Below, piece after piece: positions 16,592 through 24,492 of a stretch of DNA of 64,000 nucleotides. Made by a program: the position numbers and the translations under genes. This DNA is from DATGKG01 sp963851325 (GTDB taxonomy: Bacteria > Desulfobacterota > Binatia > Binatales > Binataceae): the NCBI GenBank assembly GCA_963851325.1, contig CAWKOR010000001.1, forward strand, positions 868,001 to 932,000, read 5' to 3'. Each line of letters starts with the position of its first letter. The stretch's first letter is position 1. The notes beneath the pieces are model-generated. The model saw only the letters and a program-made list of their open reading frames with translations, did no database searches and had not been told where the DNA came from.

Positions 16592-17809
16592 CTACAACGC
16601 CGAGCGCGGCGGCTGGCCAAAACGGATCGCGCCGAAGTTGGCCGCGGTCCGCGCGTGTTGCAGCACGATGTGGGTACGCATCATCGCGAGGTCGCGGAAA
16701 TATCGCCCCAGCATCGAATTGAGTTGGCCGTTGCTGGTTCCGCTCGAGGTGAATAACAGATCGACCGCCTCCCAGCACATTTGGGCGCATTGCTGAAGGC
16801 GCAGGACGAACGCGCGCTCCTCGGTCCCGCCGAATCGAGACTCATCGCGCATCCACTCCGCACATACAATGGTGTAGTCCTCGGCGAACTTGAGCAGCGC
16901 GGCTTCTGCGGTTTCAACCAGCGCGTGCGCACGACCGAGGTGCGCCTGATACTCAGGGCTCTCACCGCGCATCGGAAACGGCGGAAAGTAGGTCGGCTTC
17001 TTCCCGATGCTTTCTTCGTACACGTCGATGGCGCCGCGCGCAGTGCCCACGATCACGGCCGCCGCCTCGCCCACCAGAAACGCGGCGAGGCGTCCATGGT
17101 AGAGCGGATTTTCCAGTCCCGCGATGCCTCGATGCGCCGGGACTTCGTCGGTCAGACCGCCGGGCGTGCTGCGGTGTTCAGGAACGAAGATTTCTTTCTC
17201 GATGAAAATCCGTTTTGAGCCGGTCCCGCTCATTCCCCAAGTCTGCCAGTTATCGACGATGGTATACTCGCTCGGCTTGAGCAGCAGCAGGATCAGTTGT
17301 GGCGGTTCGCCCTGCGCACCGGGCACGACACCCGGAGCGATGAAATGGGTGCCGACGTCGCATCCGGAGGCATAGTCCCAGAAACCCTTCACCGCGAATC
17401 CGCCGTCGACGGGTTGAAGGAATGCCGGCGCTCCGGTTGCCGGCGCGCGGAAGTCGCCGTCGGCGCCGTAGGCCTCGACCTGCGCGCGCTCGCCAAAGCG
17501 TGCAAGAATAATCGGATGCCCCGCGGTCAGCGTCAGGACCCATCCGCTCGAAGGGCATCCGCGCGCGATTTCGATCATCGCGCGATGATAGCTGGGAAGG
17601 TCGGATTCGTAACCACCGAAGCGTCGCGGTTGCATCATGCGATAAAATCCAGCCTTGACGAACTGCTGATGGGTCGAGGGCAGAATGCGCCCTGCCCTCT
17701 CGCACTCGGCCTGCTGCTCACGCAGCATGGTGCGCATCTCGCGAGCGCGCGCGATCATGGCCTCGGGGGTGAGTCCGGGCTCGGGCGGTTTGATCGATTT
17801 TGCATTCAT
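16592..17809 (-). CDS. flavin-dependent hydroxylase, acyl-CoA dehydrogenase fold (HsaA-like)
   Basis: A 405-residue protein with the acyl-CoA-dehydrogenase fold in the form used by group D flavin monooxygenases. It shows RRFGGYESDLP, GCPSSGWVLTL, FWDYASGCD, WGMSGTGS and a C-terminal helical bundle ending HARTAANFGAI. These enzymes take reduced FMN or FAD from a separate reductase and hydroxylate aromatic or polyketide substrates. No reductase gene is adjacent. The start ATG 17809 is favoured over TTG 17848. The MetE-like gene lies 11 bases downstream, suggesting one transcript. Degraded copies of its 5' end occur at 18586 and 19281. Confidence 0.8.
   Translation of the reverse strand: MNAKSIKPPEPGLTPEAMIARAREMRTMLREQQAECERAGRILPSTHQQFVKAGFYRMMQPRRFGGYESDLPSYHRAMIEIARGCPSSGWVLTLTAGHPIILARFGERAQVEAYGADGDFRAPATGAPAFLQPVDGGFAVKGFWDYASGCDVGTHFIAPGVVPGAQGEPPQLILLLLKPSEYTIVDNWQTWGMSGTGSKRIFIEKEIFVPEHRSTPGGLTDEVPAHRGIAGLENPLYHGRLAAFLVGEAAAVIVGTARGAIDVYEESIGKKPTYFPPFPMRGESPEYQAHLGRAHALVETAEAALLKFAEDYTIVCAEWMRDESRFGGTEERAFVLRLQQCAQMCWEAVDLLFTSSGTSNGQLNSMLGRYFRDLAMMRTHIVLQHARTAANFGAIRFGQPPRSAL
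17745..17797. repeat. hydroxylase 5'-end repeat, copy 1 (functional gene)
   Basis: This is the codon 5-22 part of the hydroxylase gene (minus strand). Degraded copies occur at 18586-18639 and 19281-19321 in the same orientation. The shared core on the plus strand is CTCGGG-GTG, then TCCGGGCTCGGGCGGTTTGA. Confidence 0.7.
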
Positions 17810-17935
17810 CTTACTGCGTCTACTGTCATTGAATCGCTGATGGTTCAAGGGCCGTCGATTCGGGAATCGTCGGTGGTACGCGCGCGTGGAAGTGCCTCGC
17901 TTGGCGCGCTTGGTAAGACGTGTAAGACTTGACCA

Positions 17936-18184
17936 ATGACTTTGAGGCTTTCAACCAAAGGACAACTGGTAATCCCGGCGCAGTTGCGCAAGGCCTTGAA
18001 CCTCCACGCCGGAGACAAGGTCGACGTCCAACTCGAAGGCCAGAGGTTAGTCCTGAAGCGCGCTGCAGCGCCTGCCGCCACCCTCAAGCGCGGACAGTTT
18101 GGGCGTCCGGTTCTTAAGGCGGCGCCGACCGCACCCGCGATGACGACAGAAAGCATCGGCGCACTTCTCGAGGAACTCCCCTGA
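17936..18184 (+). CDS. AbrB/MazE-type antitoxin (VapB)
   Basis: An 82-residue protein with an N-terminal SpoVT-AbrB DNA-binding domain (LSTKGQLVIPAQLRKALNL, GDKVDVQLEG) and a flexible C-terminus that would wrap the toxin. It overlaps the following PIN toxin gene at its stop (CTGA). Two TAAGAC repeats at 17911-17935, just upstream of the ATG, may be part of the operator. Together the pair forms a complete VapBC-type toxin-antitoxin module. Confidence 0.85.
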   Translation: MTLRLSTKGQLVIPAQLRKALNLHAGDKVDVQLEGQRLVLKRAAAPAATLKRGQFGRPVLKAAPTAPAMTTESIGALLEELP

Positions 18185-18579
18185 GCCATCTGCTGGACGT
18201 TAACTTCTTGATCGCCTGCGCGTGGGAATCGCACGCCGAACATGTCCGGGCGAATCGATGGCTGAGCCGGGCCAAGTCCTTCGCCACCTGCCCGATCAGC
18301 GAGATGGGCTTTCTATGGGTCAGCCTGAGCCCCGCCTACGGTGCGAGCTTCGATGATGCGATAGCCGCGCTGCATGCAATCGTTAGTGAACGTACGCATC
18401 GATTCTTGCGAGACGCGACGCGCGCCGAGTCGTTGCCGCAAGTCGGCACCAGCAAGGATGTCACCGATGCTCACCTGGTAAGCCTCGCGCGGCGTCATCG
18501 GCTGAAGTTGGCCACCTTCGATGCCGCGCTATGCGAGAAGGAATGGGCCCACGGCGTAGCAGAAGACCCTACCGGTTGA
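18181..18579 (+). CDS. PIN-domain toxin (VapC)
   Basis: A PIN-domain ribonuclease of about 132 residues. Its acidic site is intact: D in LLDVNFLIA, E in ISEMGF, D in VTDAH and D in ATFDAAL. VapC toxins cleave specific RNAs when the antitoxin is lost. No ATG or GTG precedes the first catalytic aspartate in frame; the frame opens with CTG (18181) overlapping the antitoxin stop, and CTGs recur at 18190 and 18193. A rare CTG start, translationally coupled to VapB, is therefore likely. The downstream TTG at 18208 would drop the key aspartate. Confidence 0.82.
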   Translation: MSHLLDVNFLIACAWESHAEHVRANRWLSRAKSFATCPISEMGFLWVSLSPAYGASFDDAIAALHAIVSERTHRFLRDATRAESLPQVGTSKDVTDAHLVSLARRHRLKLATFDAALCEKEWAHGVAEDPTG

Positions 18580-18585
18580 CCCGCG

Positions 18586-18655
18586 GCGCGCGCGACCATT
18601 GTCTCGGGCGTGAGGTCCGGGCTCGGGCGGTTTGATCGAGCTGATGTTCATCCAG
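18586..18655 (-). pseudogene. truncated copy of the hydroxylase gene start (repeat copy 2)
   Basis: Read on the minus strand this begins ATG and translates MNISSIKPPEPGP, against MNAKSIKPPEPGL in the intact gene at 17809. One inserted base then shifts the frame, after which T-P-E-T-M-V-A-R-A-R can be followed in the corrected frame. Similarity stops where the PIN toxin gene ends. It is a decayed duplication of a gene start between two toxin-antitoxin modules. Confidence 0.65.
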
Positions 18656-19245
18656 GTGGGTGTACTGCGCCGAGGATTTGCATCCCATATGCTTGGGCGC
18701 CGATCGCCAGCGCCTTGTCATGGGTCGCCATCGCCAGTTTTTCCCCCGCGCTCTCCTGCCATAGCAGCGCGCTGGCAAGGTGAATCGCGTTGAGCGTCCC
18801 CAGCTCGGTCGGCATCGGCTGGGCTGCGCGATCGAGAACCGCGTCGTCGATCTCAATCAGCTCCAGCGAAGCGATCAGGGCCAGGATAGTGTGGCGTCGC
18901 CTCGACACCTCCGCATCGGAAAGCTGGGCGCGGAGCCGAAGCCGGTCCAAAGTGCGGAGACTCTCGACGGCAATCAATGCGCTTGAGATGCCGTGCTCGA
19001 TCTGCGCCCACTTGGGGGAGAGCATTCGGCTGTCGAAGCACCGCGCGCAGAATCACGGAGGCGTCGTTGAGCGGAGGCGTGCCCGGCCCCGGCTTGCGAA
19101 TTCTGAGCTTTGCAGGCGTCCGTACCGGCACGATGTGCGCAACGGGAGTATCGCGGTCCAACACGGCGATGGTCTGACCGCTGCGGACCGCGCGAAGGTA
19201 CTGGCTAAGATGCGACTTAAGCTCCGCGATGCCTACCTGCTTCAT
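18648..19245 (-). pseudogene. decayed Phd-VapC toxin-antitoxin module (fused and frameshifted)
   Basis: From ATG 19245 the frame encodes a Phd/YefM-like antitoxin (MKQVGIAELKSHLSQYLRAV, VLDRDTPVAHIVP). It runs without a stop into a PIN-toxin start (DASVILRAVLRQPNALP), so the junction of the two genes has been deleted. At a run of five Cs near 19017 one extra base shifts the frame, and the rest of the toxin (WAQIEHGISSALIAVESLRT, AIHLASALL, ATHDKALA) continues in another frame to 18648. The module should make no separate antitoxin and no full toxin. Confidence 0.75.
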
Positions 19246-19280
19246 GACCCCATGATGACCAGATCTGGTCACAACGTGTA

Positions 19281-19321
19281 ATTGCCTCGGGCGTGTGGTT
19301 AGGTCTGGGAGGTTTGATCGA
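19281..19321 (-). repeat. hydroxylase 5'-end repeat, copy 3 (most decayed)
   Basis: On the minus strand it translates SIKPPRPNHTPEAI, recognisably SIKPPEPGLTPEAM of the hydroxylase N-terminus. It lies immediately beyond the second toxin-antitoxin module, completing a pattern of three copies with one module between each pair. Confidence 0.55.
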
Positions 19322-19344
19322 TGCAGCGGGTATCGACGCGGATC

Positions 19345-19440
19345 TCCTCGTCACCGCTCGCATTGAATGAAGCGCGGTTGCAAGCGTTACGCGCCAGGCC
19401 GTTCCTTTTCATGGAAGGGGTCGTTCGCGAACGACCCGCA
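19345..19440. repeat. 70-bp duplicated element with REP-like palindrome, copy 1
   Basis: Positions 19345-19414 are identical to 19607-19676. The element is followed by the palindrome GGGGTCGTTCGCGAACGACCC, a REP-type sequence like those at 43.4-44.4 kb. No coding gene is supported in 19322-19846. Confidence 0.7.
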
Positions 19441-19606
19441 GCGATGGTGGATCGCCAAAAAATCTACCGGCGTGCCGCTATCGCTGCGGGCGCTTCGCGA
19501 AGCGCCCCTACCAGAAATCAGACCCGCGGCTTGCTTGGTGCCGGAGGACCCAACCCGGTAATGAACGGAACCTCTAAGGGATGTAGCGGGACAATCGACG
19601 CTGCAT

Positions 19607-19705
19607 TCCTCGTCACCGCTCGCATTGAATGAAGCGCGGTTGCAAGCGTTACGCGCCAGGCCGTTCCTTTTCATGGTAGGGGTCGTTCGCGAAGCGCCCC
19701 CTACC
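19607..19705. repeat. 70-bp duplicated element with REP-like palindrome, copy 2
   Basis: The second copy of the 70-bp element, again followed by a REP-type sequence (TAGGGGTCGTTCGCGAAGCG then CCCCCTACCA). The palindrome has diverged from copy 1. Confidence 0.7.
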
Positions 19706-19846
19706 AGACCCTCGCGCACTGATCCTCTGCTCGAGCGGGAAATCGGTCGCTCATCCCGCGCTAGACCGCACTGGACGGAATGGTCTATAGGGTCAGTAAG
19801 ATTCCGATCGGTATGTTGAAAGCCCGGCTGCGGGCTCGAGGGTGTA

Positions 19847-20641
19847 ATGGCTGGAAAAGATTCGCTACGTGAGGAGAACCATAGCGTCGGCGCCGAACAG
19901 CTCGTCGTGATGAAGGGCGGCTCCGGCAAGCCGCTGCTGGTGTTGCACGAGGAGCTCGGCTGGCCCGGCTGGATGAAATGGAACGAAGCGCTCAGCGAGC
20001 GCCGCACCATCGTGACGCCGCTATACCCGGGCTTCGGCAAGACGCCGCGTGCCGAATGGGTGGTGAACATTCGTGACCTGGCCAGCTTCCTGGCGCGCTT
20101 CGTGCGCGAGCAGAACCTCGCCCCCATCGATGTCATCGGCTTCTCGCTCGGCGGATGGCTGGCGGCGGAAATGGCCGCCAACGATCCCAACCTGTTCTCG
20201 AAAATCGTATTGGTTGCGCCGGTGGGCATCCGTCCGCCCGAAGGCGAAATCAAGGATTTATTCACGGTGCCGGCGCTAGTCTATCTGCGCGAGTCGGTAC
20301 GCGATGCGGCCAACACCGCGGAGTATGCGGCTCTCTATGATGGTGGCGTCTCGGAAGCGCAGTACGAGGCCTTTGAGGATGCGCGCGCACAAACCGCGCT
20401 CCTCGCATGGCAGCCGTACATGTACAATCCGAGCCTGCCGCATCTTCTCGAAGGCACCGTGAAAGCGCCGACGCTGATCGTGTGGGGACGCGACGACAAG
20501 GTGGTGCCGATCACGGCGGGCGCGGTCTATCAGAAATCCATCAAGGGCTCGAAGCTGGTGCCCATCGACGGGGCGGGTCATCGGCCGGAAATCGAAAAGT
20601 CGGAACAGTTCATCAAAGAAGTTCAAAACTTCCTGGGATAA
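19847..20641 (+). CDS. alpha/beta-hydrolase
   Basis: A 264-residue alpha/beta-hydrolase with nucleophile serine in VIGFSLGGWLAAEMAA, an acid in VWGRDDKVVP and the histidine in DGAGHRPEIE. The unusual oxyanion stretch LHEELGWPGWMKWNEAL replaces the common HGxG. It has no signal peptide. It starts a gene set with two flavin monooxygenases and a VOC protein, 14 bases before the first. A role in hydrolysing a ring-cleavage or ester intermediate is inferred from this context. The ATG has GAGGG nine bases upstream. Confidence 0.85.
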   Translation: MAGKDSLREENHSVGAEQLVVMKGGSGKPLLVLHEELGWPGWMKWNEALSERRTIVTPLYPGFGKTPRAEWVVNIRDLASFLARFVREQNLAPIDVIGFSLGGWLAAEMAANDPNLFSKIVLVAPVGIRPPEGEIKDLFTVPALVYLRESVRDAANTAEYAALYDGGVSEAQYEAFEDARAQTALLAWQPYMYNPSLPHLLEGTVKAPTLIVWGRDDKVVPITAGAVYQKSIKGSKLVPIDGAGHRPEIEKSEQFIKEVQNFLG

Positions 20642-20655
20642 GGGGAGAGGCGACT

Positions 20656-22005
20656 ATGCATATAATGTGGTTCACCGAGCGGCAGTATCACTACGATCCG
20701 GAAACCGAAGCGGCCAAGAGCGATCTTCTGGAAAACCAGATCCTGCGCAACCGCAGCTTCTTCGGATTGCCCAACCAGAACTTCGACGCCGCAACCGGCT
20801 CGATGCTGCTCAACCAGTACATCGACGAGAAGGTCTACTCCGAGGATCTCGGCTTCGACGGGCTGATGCTCAACGAGCACCATGGGACGCCCTTCTGCCT
20901 CGGTTCGGTGATGGATGTCGAAGCCGCGGTGCTTGCGCGTGCGACCAAGCGTGCGAAGATCGTGCTGCTCGGCAATCCGGTTCCGACGGTCGCCAATGCG
21001 CTGCGGCTGGCGGAAGAGCTCGCGATGATCGATTTGCTCTCGAAGGGACGCCTGGTGCCCGGATGGGTGCGCGGCGCCGGCAGCGAGCAGCTCGCCAACA
21101 ATGCGAACCCCGCGCTCAATCGCGAATACTTCGAGGAAGGCGTCGACTTCATTATCAAGGCATGGACGACTCCCGGCCCGTTCCGCTACGAGGGCAAGCA
21201 TTTCCATTTTCGCTTCGTGAATCCGTGGGTACTGCCGCTGCAGAAGCCGCATCCCCCGATCTGGATTCCCGGCCTCGTGAGCCCCGACACCGTCCTGTGG
21301 TGCGCGAAGAAGCGCTTCCCGTACATTGCGCTCGCCACCCAGCTCGAGCCCACCGTCGAGCTGTGGAACATGTACACCGACCAGGCCGCGCGCGAAGGCT
21401 ATCAGGCCGGCCCCGAAAATTTCGGCTATCTGCAGCCGGTGTTCGTCTCTGACAATCAGGCTCGCGCCGAGGAACTCGGCAAGCGCTTCCTTTATGGCGG
21501 TGCGTTCGCGCATTTCGCGCGCCCCGAATGGATGTTCCCTCCCGGCTACAATTCGAAAGAAGCGACCCGGCGGCTGGCGCGCCTCGCGGCCGGCGCGAAC
21601 CTGCCCGGCAAGCCGATCACCGATGTCATCGGCGAGGAAAGCGACGCCGAGATCGAAGCCCTCAAACAGGGAGTCTATGCGACCTACGACAAAACTCGCG
21701 AGCAGCTTCAGATGATCGCGGGTACGCCGGATTACGTCATCCCGCGCCTGCGGAAAGTTCTCGAAGTGCTGCGGCCCGGTATCTTCTCGTTCTGGCTCGA
21801 TGGTCCGGTCGGAGCGAAAGACCGCATGCGATGCCTCGAGCTGCTCGCCAAGGACGTCGTGCCTGCGCTGCGCGAGACCGGCCAGCAGCTAGGGCTGGTC
21901 GATCCGTTCGAGCGGCGCCCGGGCTCAGTGCCGCTGGTGTCGGGACGTACCGCCGAGCGCGTCGCGCATGCGGAATCGCTGTCGGCGTCGGTGGCGGGAC
22001 GATAG
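20656..22005 (+). CDS. luciferase-like (LLM) flavin-dependent monooxygenase 1
   Basis: A 449-residue TIM-barrel enzyme of the bacterial luciferase family. It has the start MHIMWFTERQYHYDPE, DGLMLNEHHGTPF, LGNPVPTVANALRLAEELAM, GRLVPGWVRGAGSEQ and PPIWIPGL. These two-component enzymes use FMNH2 and O2 for Baeyer-Villiger, desulfonation or C-H hydroxylation reactions. The start is fixed by ATG 20656 with GGGGAGAGG; the upstream extension of the frame is out-of-frame hydrolase sequence. It is probably co-transcribed with the hydrolase and the second LLM gene. Confidence 0.9.
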   Translation: MHIMWFTERQYHYDPETEAAKSDLLENQILRNRSFFGLPNQNFDAATGSMLLNQYIDEKVYSEDLGFDGLMLNEHHGTPFCLGSVMDVEAAVLARATKRAKIVLLGNPVPTVANALRLAEELAMIDLLSKGRLVPGWVRGAGSEQLANNANPALNREYFEEGVDFIIKAWTTPGPFRYEGKHFHFRFVNPWVLPLQKPHPPIWIPGLVSPDTVLWCAKKRFPYIALATQLEPTVELWNMYTDQAAREGYQAGPENFGYLQPVFVSDNQARAEELGKRFLYGGAFAHFARPEWMFPPGYNSKEATRRLARLAAGANLPGKPITDVIGEESDAEIEALKQGVYATYDKTREQLQMIAGTPDYVIPRLRKVLEVLRPGIFSFWLDGPVGAKDRMRCLELLAKDVVPALRETGQQLGLVDPFERRPGSVPLVSGRTAERVAHAESLSASVAGR

Positions 22006-22054
22006 ATCAAAGCATGAACATCCGCGCGACCCAGGCCGCGCGCAGGAGGATCAT

Positions 22055-23179
22055 ATGCACGTAGGATACGGCGCAGTCTTTCAGAATACCGACAACAAGA
22101 TGTCCGACCGGGACGTGTGGAAGAACGAGATTCGGCTCGCCGAAATGGCGGAGCCGCTCGGCTTCGATTCGGTGTGGGGCGTCGAGCATCATTTCGACGA
22201 CTACACGATGTGTCCCGACGTCTTGCAGTTCCTGACCTACATGGCGGGACGCACCAAAACCGCCAAGCTCGGCTCGATGGTGGTGGTGCTCCCGTGGCAC
22301 GATCCGATTCGCGTCGCGGAACAAATCTCGGTGCTCGATCATGTCTCGGGCGGCCGTATGATTTTCGGCATGGGACGCGGTCTGGCGCGTATCGAATACG
22401 AAGGCTTCCGCATTCCGCAGGACGAAGGCCGCAACCTGTTCGTCGAGCACGCCGAGCTAATCATGAAGGCGCTCGAAACCGGCATCATGGAAGGCGGCAA
22501 GAATACCAATCAGCCGCGCCGCGAGATTCGCCCCTTCCCCTTCAAATCATTCAAGGGCCGCACCTATGCCGCCGCGGTCTCGCCGGAATCGATGCCGATC
22601 ATGGCGAAGCTGGGCGTCGGACTGCTGGTGATCCCGCAGAAGCCGTGGGATGCGGTCAAGGCGGACTTCGAGGTCTACCATCGCGTGTGGAAGGAAGTGA
22701 ACGGCGCGACGCCTGCGCCCAAGCCGCTCAGCGGCGGGTTCGTGTTTGTCGATGAGGACAAGGACCGCGCCGAAGAGCAGGCTATGAAGTGGCTGGCGGG
22801 CAACTACAAGACCGTCATCAAACACTACGAGATGACGTCCGACAAATTCGGCACCGCCAAGAGCTACGAGTCCTATCGGATGGTGAGCAAGTTCATCGCC
22901 AAGCACGGCATCGACGGCGCCGCCGCCGACTTCGCGCAACTGATGCCGTGGGGAACCCCCGACATGGTGCTCGAGAAGCTCGCCTTCATCAAGAAGACCA
23001 TCGACAACCAGGGCTTCATGCTCAATTTCAGCTACGCCGGCATGCCCTACGACGAAGCCGAGCGCAACCTGAAGTGCTTCGCCAAGCACGTGCTGCCCGA
23101 ACTGAAGAAGTGGGAAGCCGAAGACATCGGCGGCGGCAAAGACCTGCCGATGGCGGCCCACGCTGCGGCTGCCGCATGA
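22055..23179 (+). CDS. luciferase-like (LLM) flavin-dependent monooxygenase 2
   Basis: A 374-residue luciferase-family protein, clearly distinct from its neighbour. It shows MHVGYGAVFQNTDNKMSDRD, WGVEHHFDDYTMCPD, VVLPWHDPIRVAEQISVLD and GRMIFGMGRGLARIEYEG. GCAGGAGG precedes ATG 22055. Adjacent LLM enzymes with different sequences often act in one degradation route or form a heteromer, as LuxA and LuxB do. A hairpin terminator at 23200 follows, so the transcript probably ends here. Confidence 0.9.
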   Translation: MHVGYGAVFQNTDNKMSDRDVWKNEIRLAEMAEPLGFDSVWGVEHHFDDYTMCPDVLQFLTYMAGRTKTAKLGSMVVVLPWHDPIRVAEQISVLDHVSGGRMIFGMGRGLARIEYEGFRIPQDEGRNLFVEHAELIMKALETGIMEGGKNTNQPRREIRPFPFKSFKGRTYAAAVSPESMPIMAKLGVGLLVIPQKPWDAVKADFEVYHRVWKEVNGATPAPKPLSGGFVFVDEDKDRAEEQAMKWLAGNYKTVIKHYEMTSDKFGTAKSYESYRMVSKFIAKHGIDGAAADFAQLMPWGTPDMVLEKLAFIKKTIDNQGFMLNFSYAGMPYDEAERNLKCFAKHVLPELKKWEAEDIGGGKDLPMAAHAAAAA

Positions 23180-23199
23180 CCAGCTAATACTCCGCATCG

Positions 23200-23233
23200 A
23201 GAGCGCGCTCTCATTCGAGGGCGCGCTCTTCTT
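23200..23233 (+). terminator. hairpin terminator after the LLM genes
   Basis: AGAGCGCGC (23200-23208) pairs with GCGCGCTCT (23221-23229) and is followed by TCTTC. It sits 20 bases after the second LLM stop and just before the VOC gene, so read-through into that gene is possible. Confidence 0.65.
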
Positions 23234-23247
23234 CATCAGGGGTCGGT

Positions 23248-24138
23248 ATGTTCAAGATAGGCAAACTGTTCCATCTGACGCATGTCGTTAGCGATCTGAA
23301 CGCGGTCGATCGATGGTACGACGACGTGTTTGCGGTGACGCGCTACTATCACGGCTTTGCGAAGGCGGCCGGCCGCGATGCCTCGCTCATCGCGATCGGC
23401 GACGTAATTATGGAGCCGATGACGCCATCGAAGGTCGAGGGGCTGCGCAACCAGTCGGTCAAGCGCTTTCACGATCGCTTCGGCGAGCACTTCCATTCGA
23501 TCGCGTTCTACTGCGATGACATCCCGGCGATCTCGACTCATCTCGCGAAGCACAATCTGAAAATGTGGGACGTCACCGGGCGTCCGGTCACGCCACCGAA
23601 TGAGAAATTCGCCGTGTGGACGCATCCGAGGGAGACGCCGGGGCAACTCGAGTTCGCGGTCATCGAACGCAACACCATCGATCCGCGCCTGCAGCCTGCA
23701 TGGTCGAATGAGTTCTGGCGCGAGCGCCATCCGCTCGGCATCGAGCACGCCTCGCACATCACGACGGTGGTAAAGGACCTCGGCGCCGCGAAGAAGTTCT
23801 ACTGCGATGTGCTTGGCGGCAAGCTGATTCACGAACGCGAGACCGCCGGGCGCAAACGCAGCGCATTCGTCGCGATTGGCGAGGACACCGTGGTCGAGCT
23901 GGCGCAGCCGACCTCGGCGGATAGCGCCGAAGCGCGCGACCTCGAAAAAAATGGCGAGGGCGTGCATGCGCTGACGTTCAAAACCCGCAACGTCGCGCGC
24001 GCGTCGGACTTCTTGAAATCGAAGCAGCTCAAACCGGAGCGCGAGGGCGACGCGATTTCGCTGGGCCGCGACCAGTGCTTCGGGATGGTGATTGGCTTCA
24101 CCGAGCGCCCCATCCCCGGCGACCCTCGCGACAACTAG
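23248..24138 (+). CDS. two-domain VOC/glyoxalase-fold protein
   Basis: A 296-residue protein with two vicinal-oxygen-chelate modules (about 5-135 and 165-290). They start LFHLTHVVSDLNAVDRWYDD and GIEHASHITTVVKDLGAAKK. Histidine and glutamate residues at the module edges (HLTH, FHSIAF, LEFAVIE, HASH, ALTF) could hold a divalent metal. The family covers extradiol dioxygenases, glyoxalases, isomerases and binding proteins; two modules in one chain fit a dioxygenase-like or isomerase role. Its position after two flavin monooxygenases supports catabolism of a ring or ether compound. Confidence 0.82.
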   Translation: MFKIGKLFHLTHVVSDLNAVDRWYDDVFAVTRYYHGFAKAAGRDASLIAIGDVIMEPMTPSKVEGLRNQSVKRFHDRFGEHFHSIAFYCDDIPAISTHLAKHNLKMWDVTGRPVTPPNEKFAVWTHPRETPGQLEFAVIERNTIDPRLQPAWSNEFWRERHPLGIEHASHITTVVKDLGAAKKFYCDVLGGKLIHERETAGRKRSAFVAIGEDTVVELAQPTSADSAEARDLEKNGEGVHALTFKTRNVARASDFLKSKQLKPEREGDAISLGRDQCFGMVIGFTERPIPGDPRDN

Positions 24139-24492
24139 GCTCTGAGAGAATCTCTTGCACCCTCGCCCTAACGATGATGGCTGCCTCCGCTTATCCCTCT
24201 CCATTTTGGAGAGGGTGGCGCTGCGCGCCGGGGTAAGGCGTAGAGGTTGGTCGCGAGGCTGCGAGCAACCTGGTGTGGGACATTATCCAGCGGGTGGCTT
24301 CACGCGCGATTCAAGGAAATCTGCTCTGCTCCGGCATCGCTGAACAAAAGAATTCCGTAATCGCGCGAGGACGCGCTGGATAAGTCCCACTCTTGGTCGC
24401 GATGAATCGCGACCAACCTCCCCCTCGGGCGAGGGTCTGGATCTCTCTCCATCGAGAGAGGGTTGGAAAACTTCCATCTCAGCCGAATTGGC
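24139..24492. repeat. intergenic cluster of palindromes between convergent genes
   Basis: The region carries several hairpins: CCCTCTCC/GGAGAGGG (24195-24215), an 11-bp perfect palindrome TTGGTCGCGAT/ATCGCGACCAA (24393-24416), and CTCTCTC/GAGAGAG near 24440-24460. A GGTTGGTCGCGA copy at 24245 repeats part of the second. They may work as bidirectional terminators or be dispersed intergenic repeats. No gene is supported. Confidence 0.5.

Noticed and set aside
15912..16796. 294-codon plus-strand open frame
   Set aside because: Antisense to the MetE-like and hydroxylase genes; no recognisable features.
20407..20655. Upstream extension of the first LLM gene
   Set aside because: It overlaps the hydrolase gene in another frame; ATG 20656 has a strong ribosome site and begins family homology.
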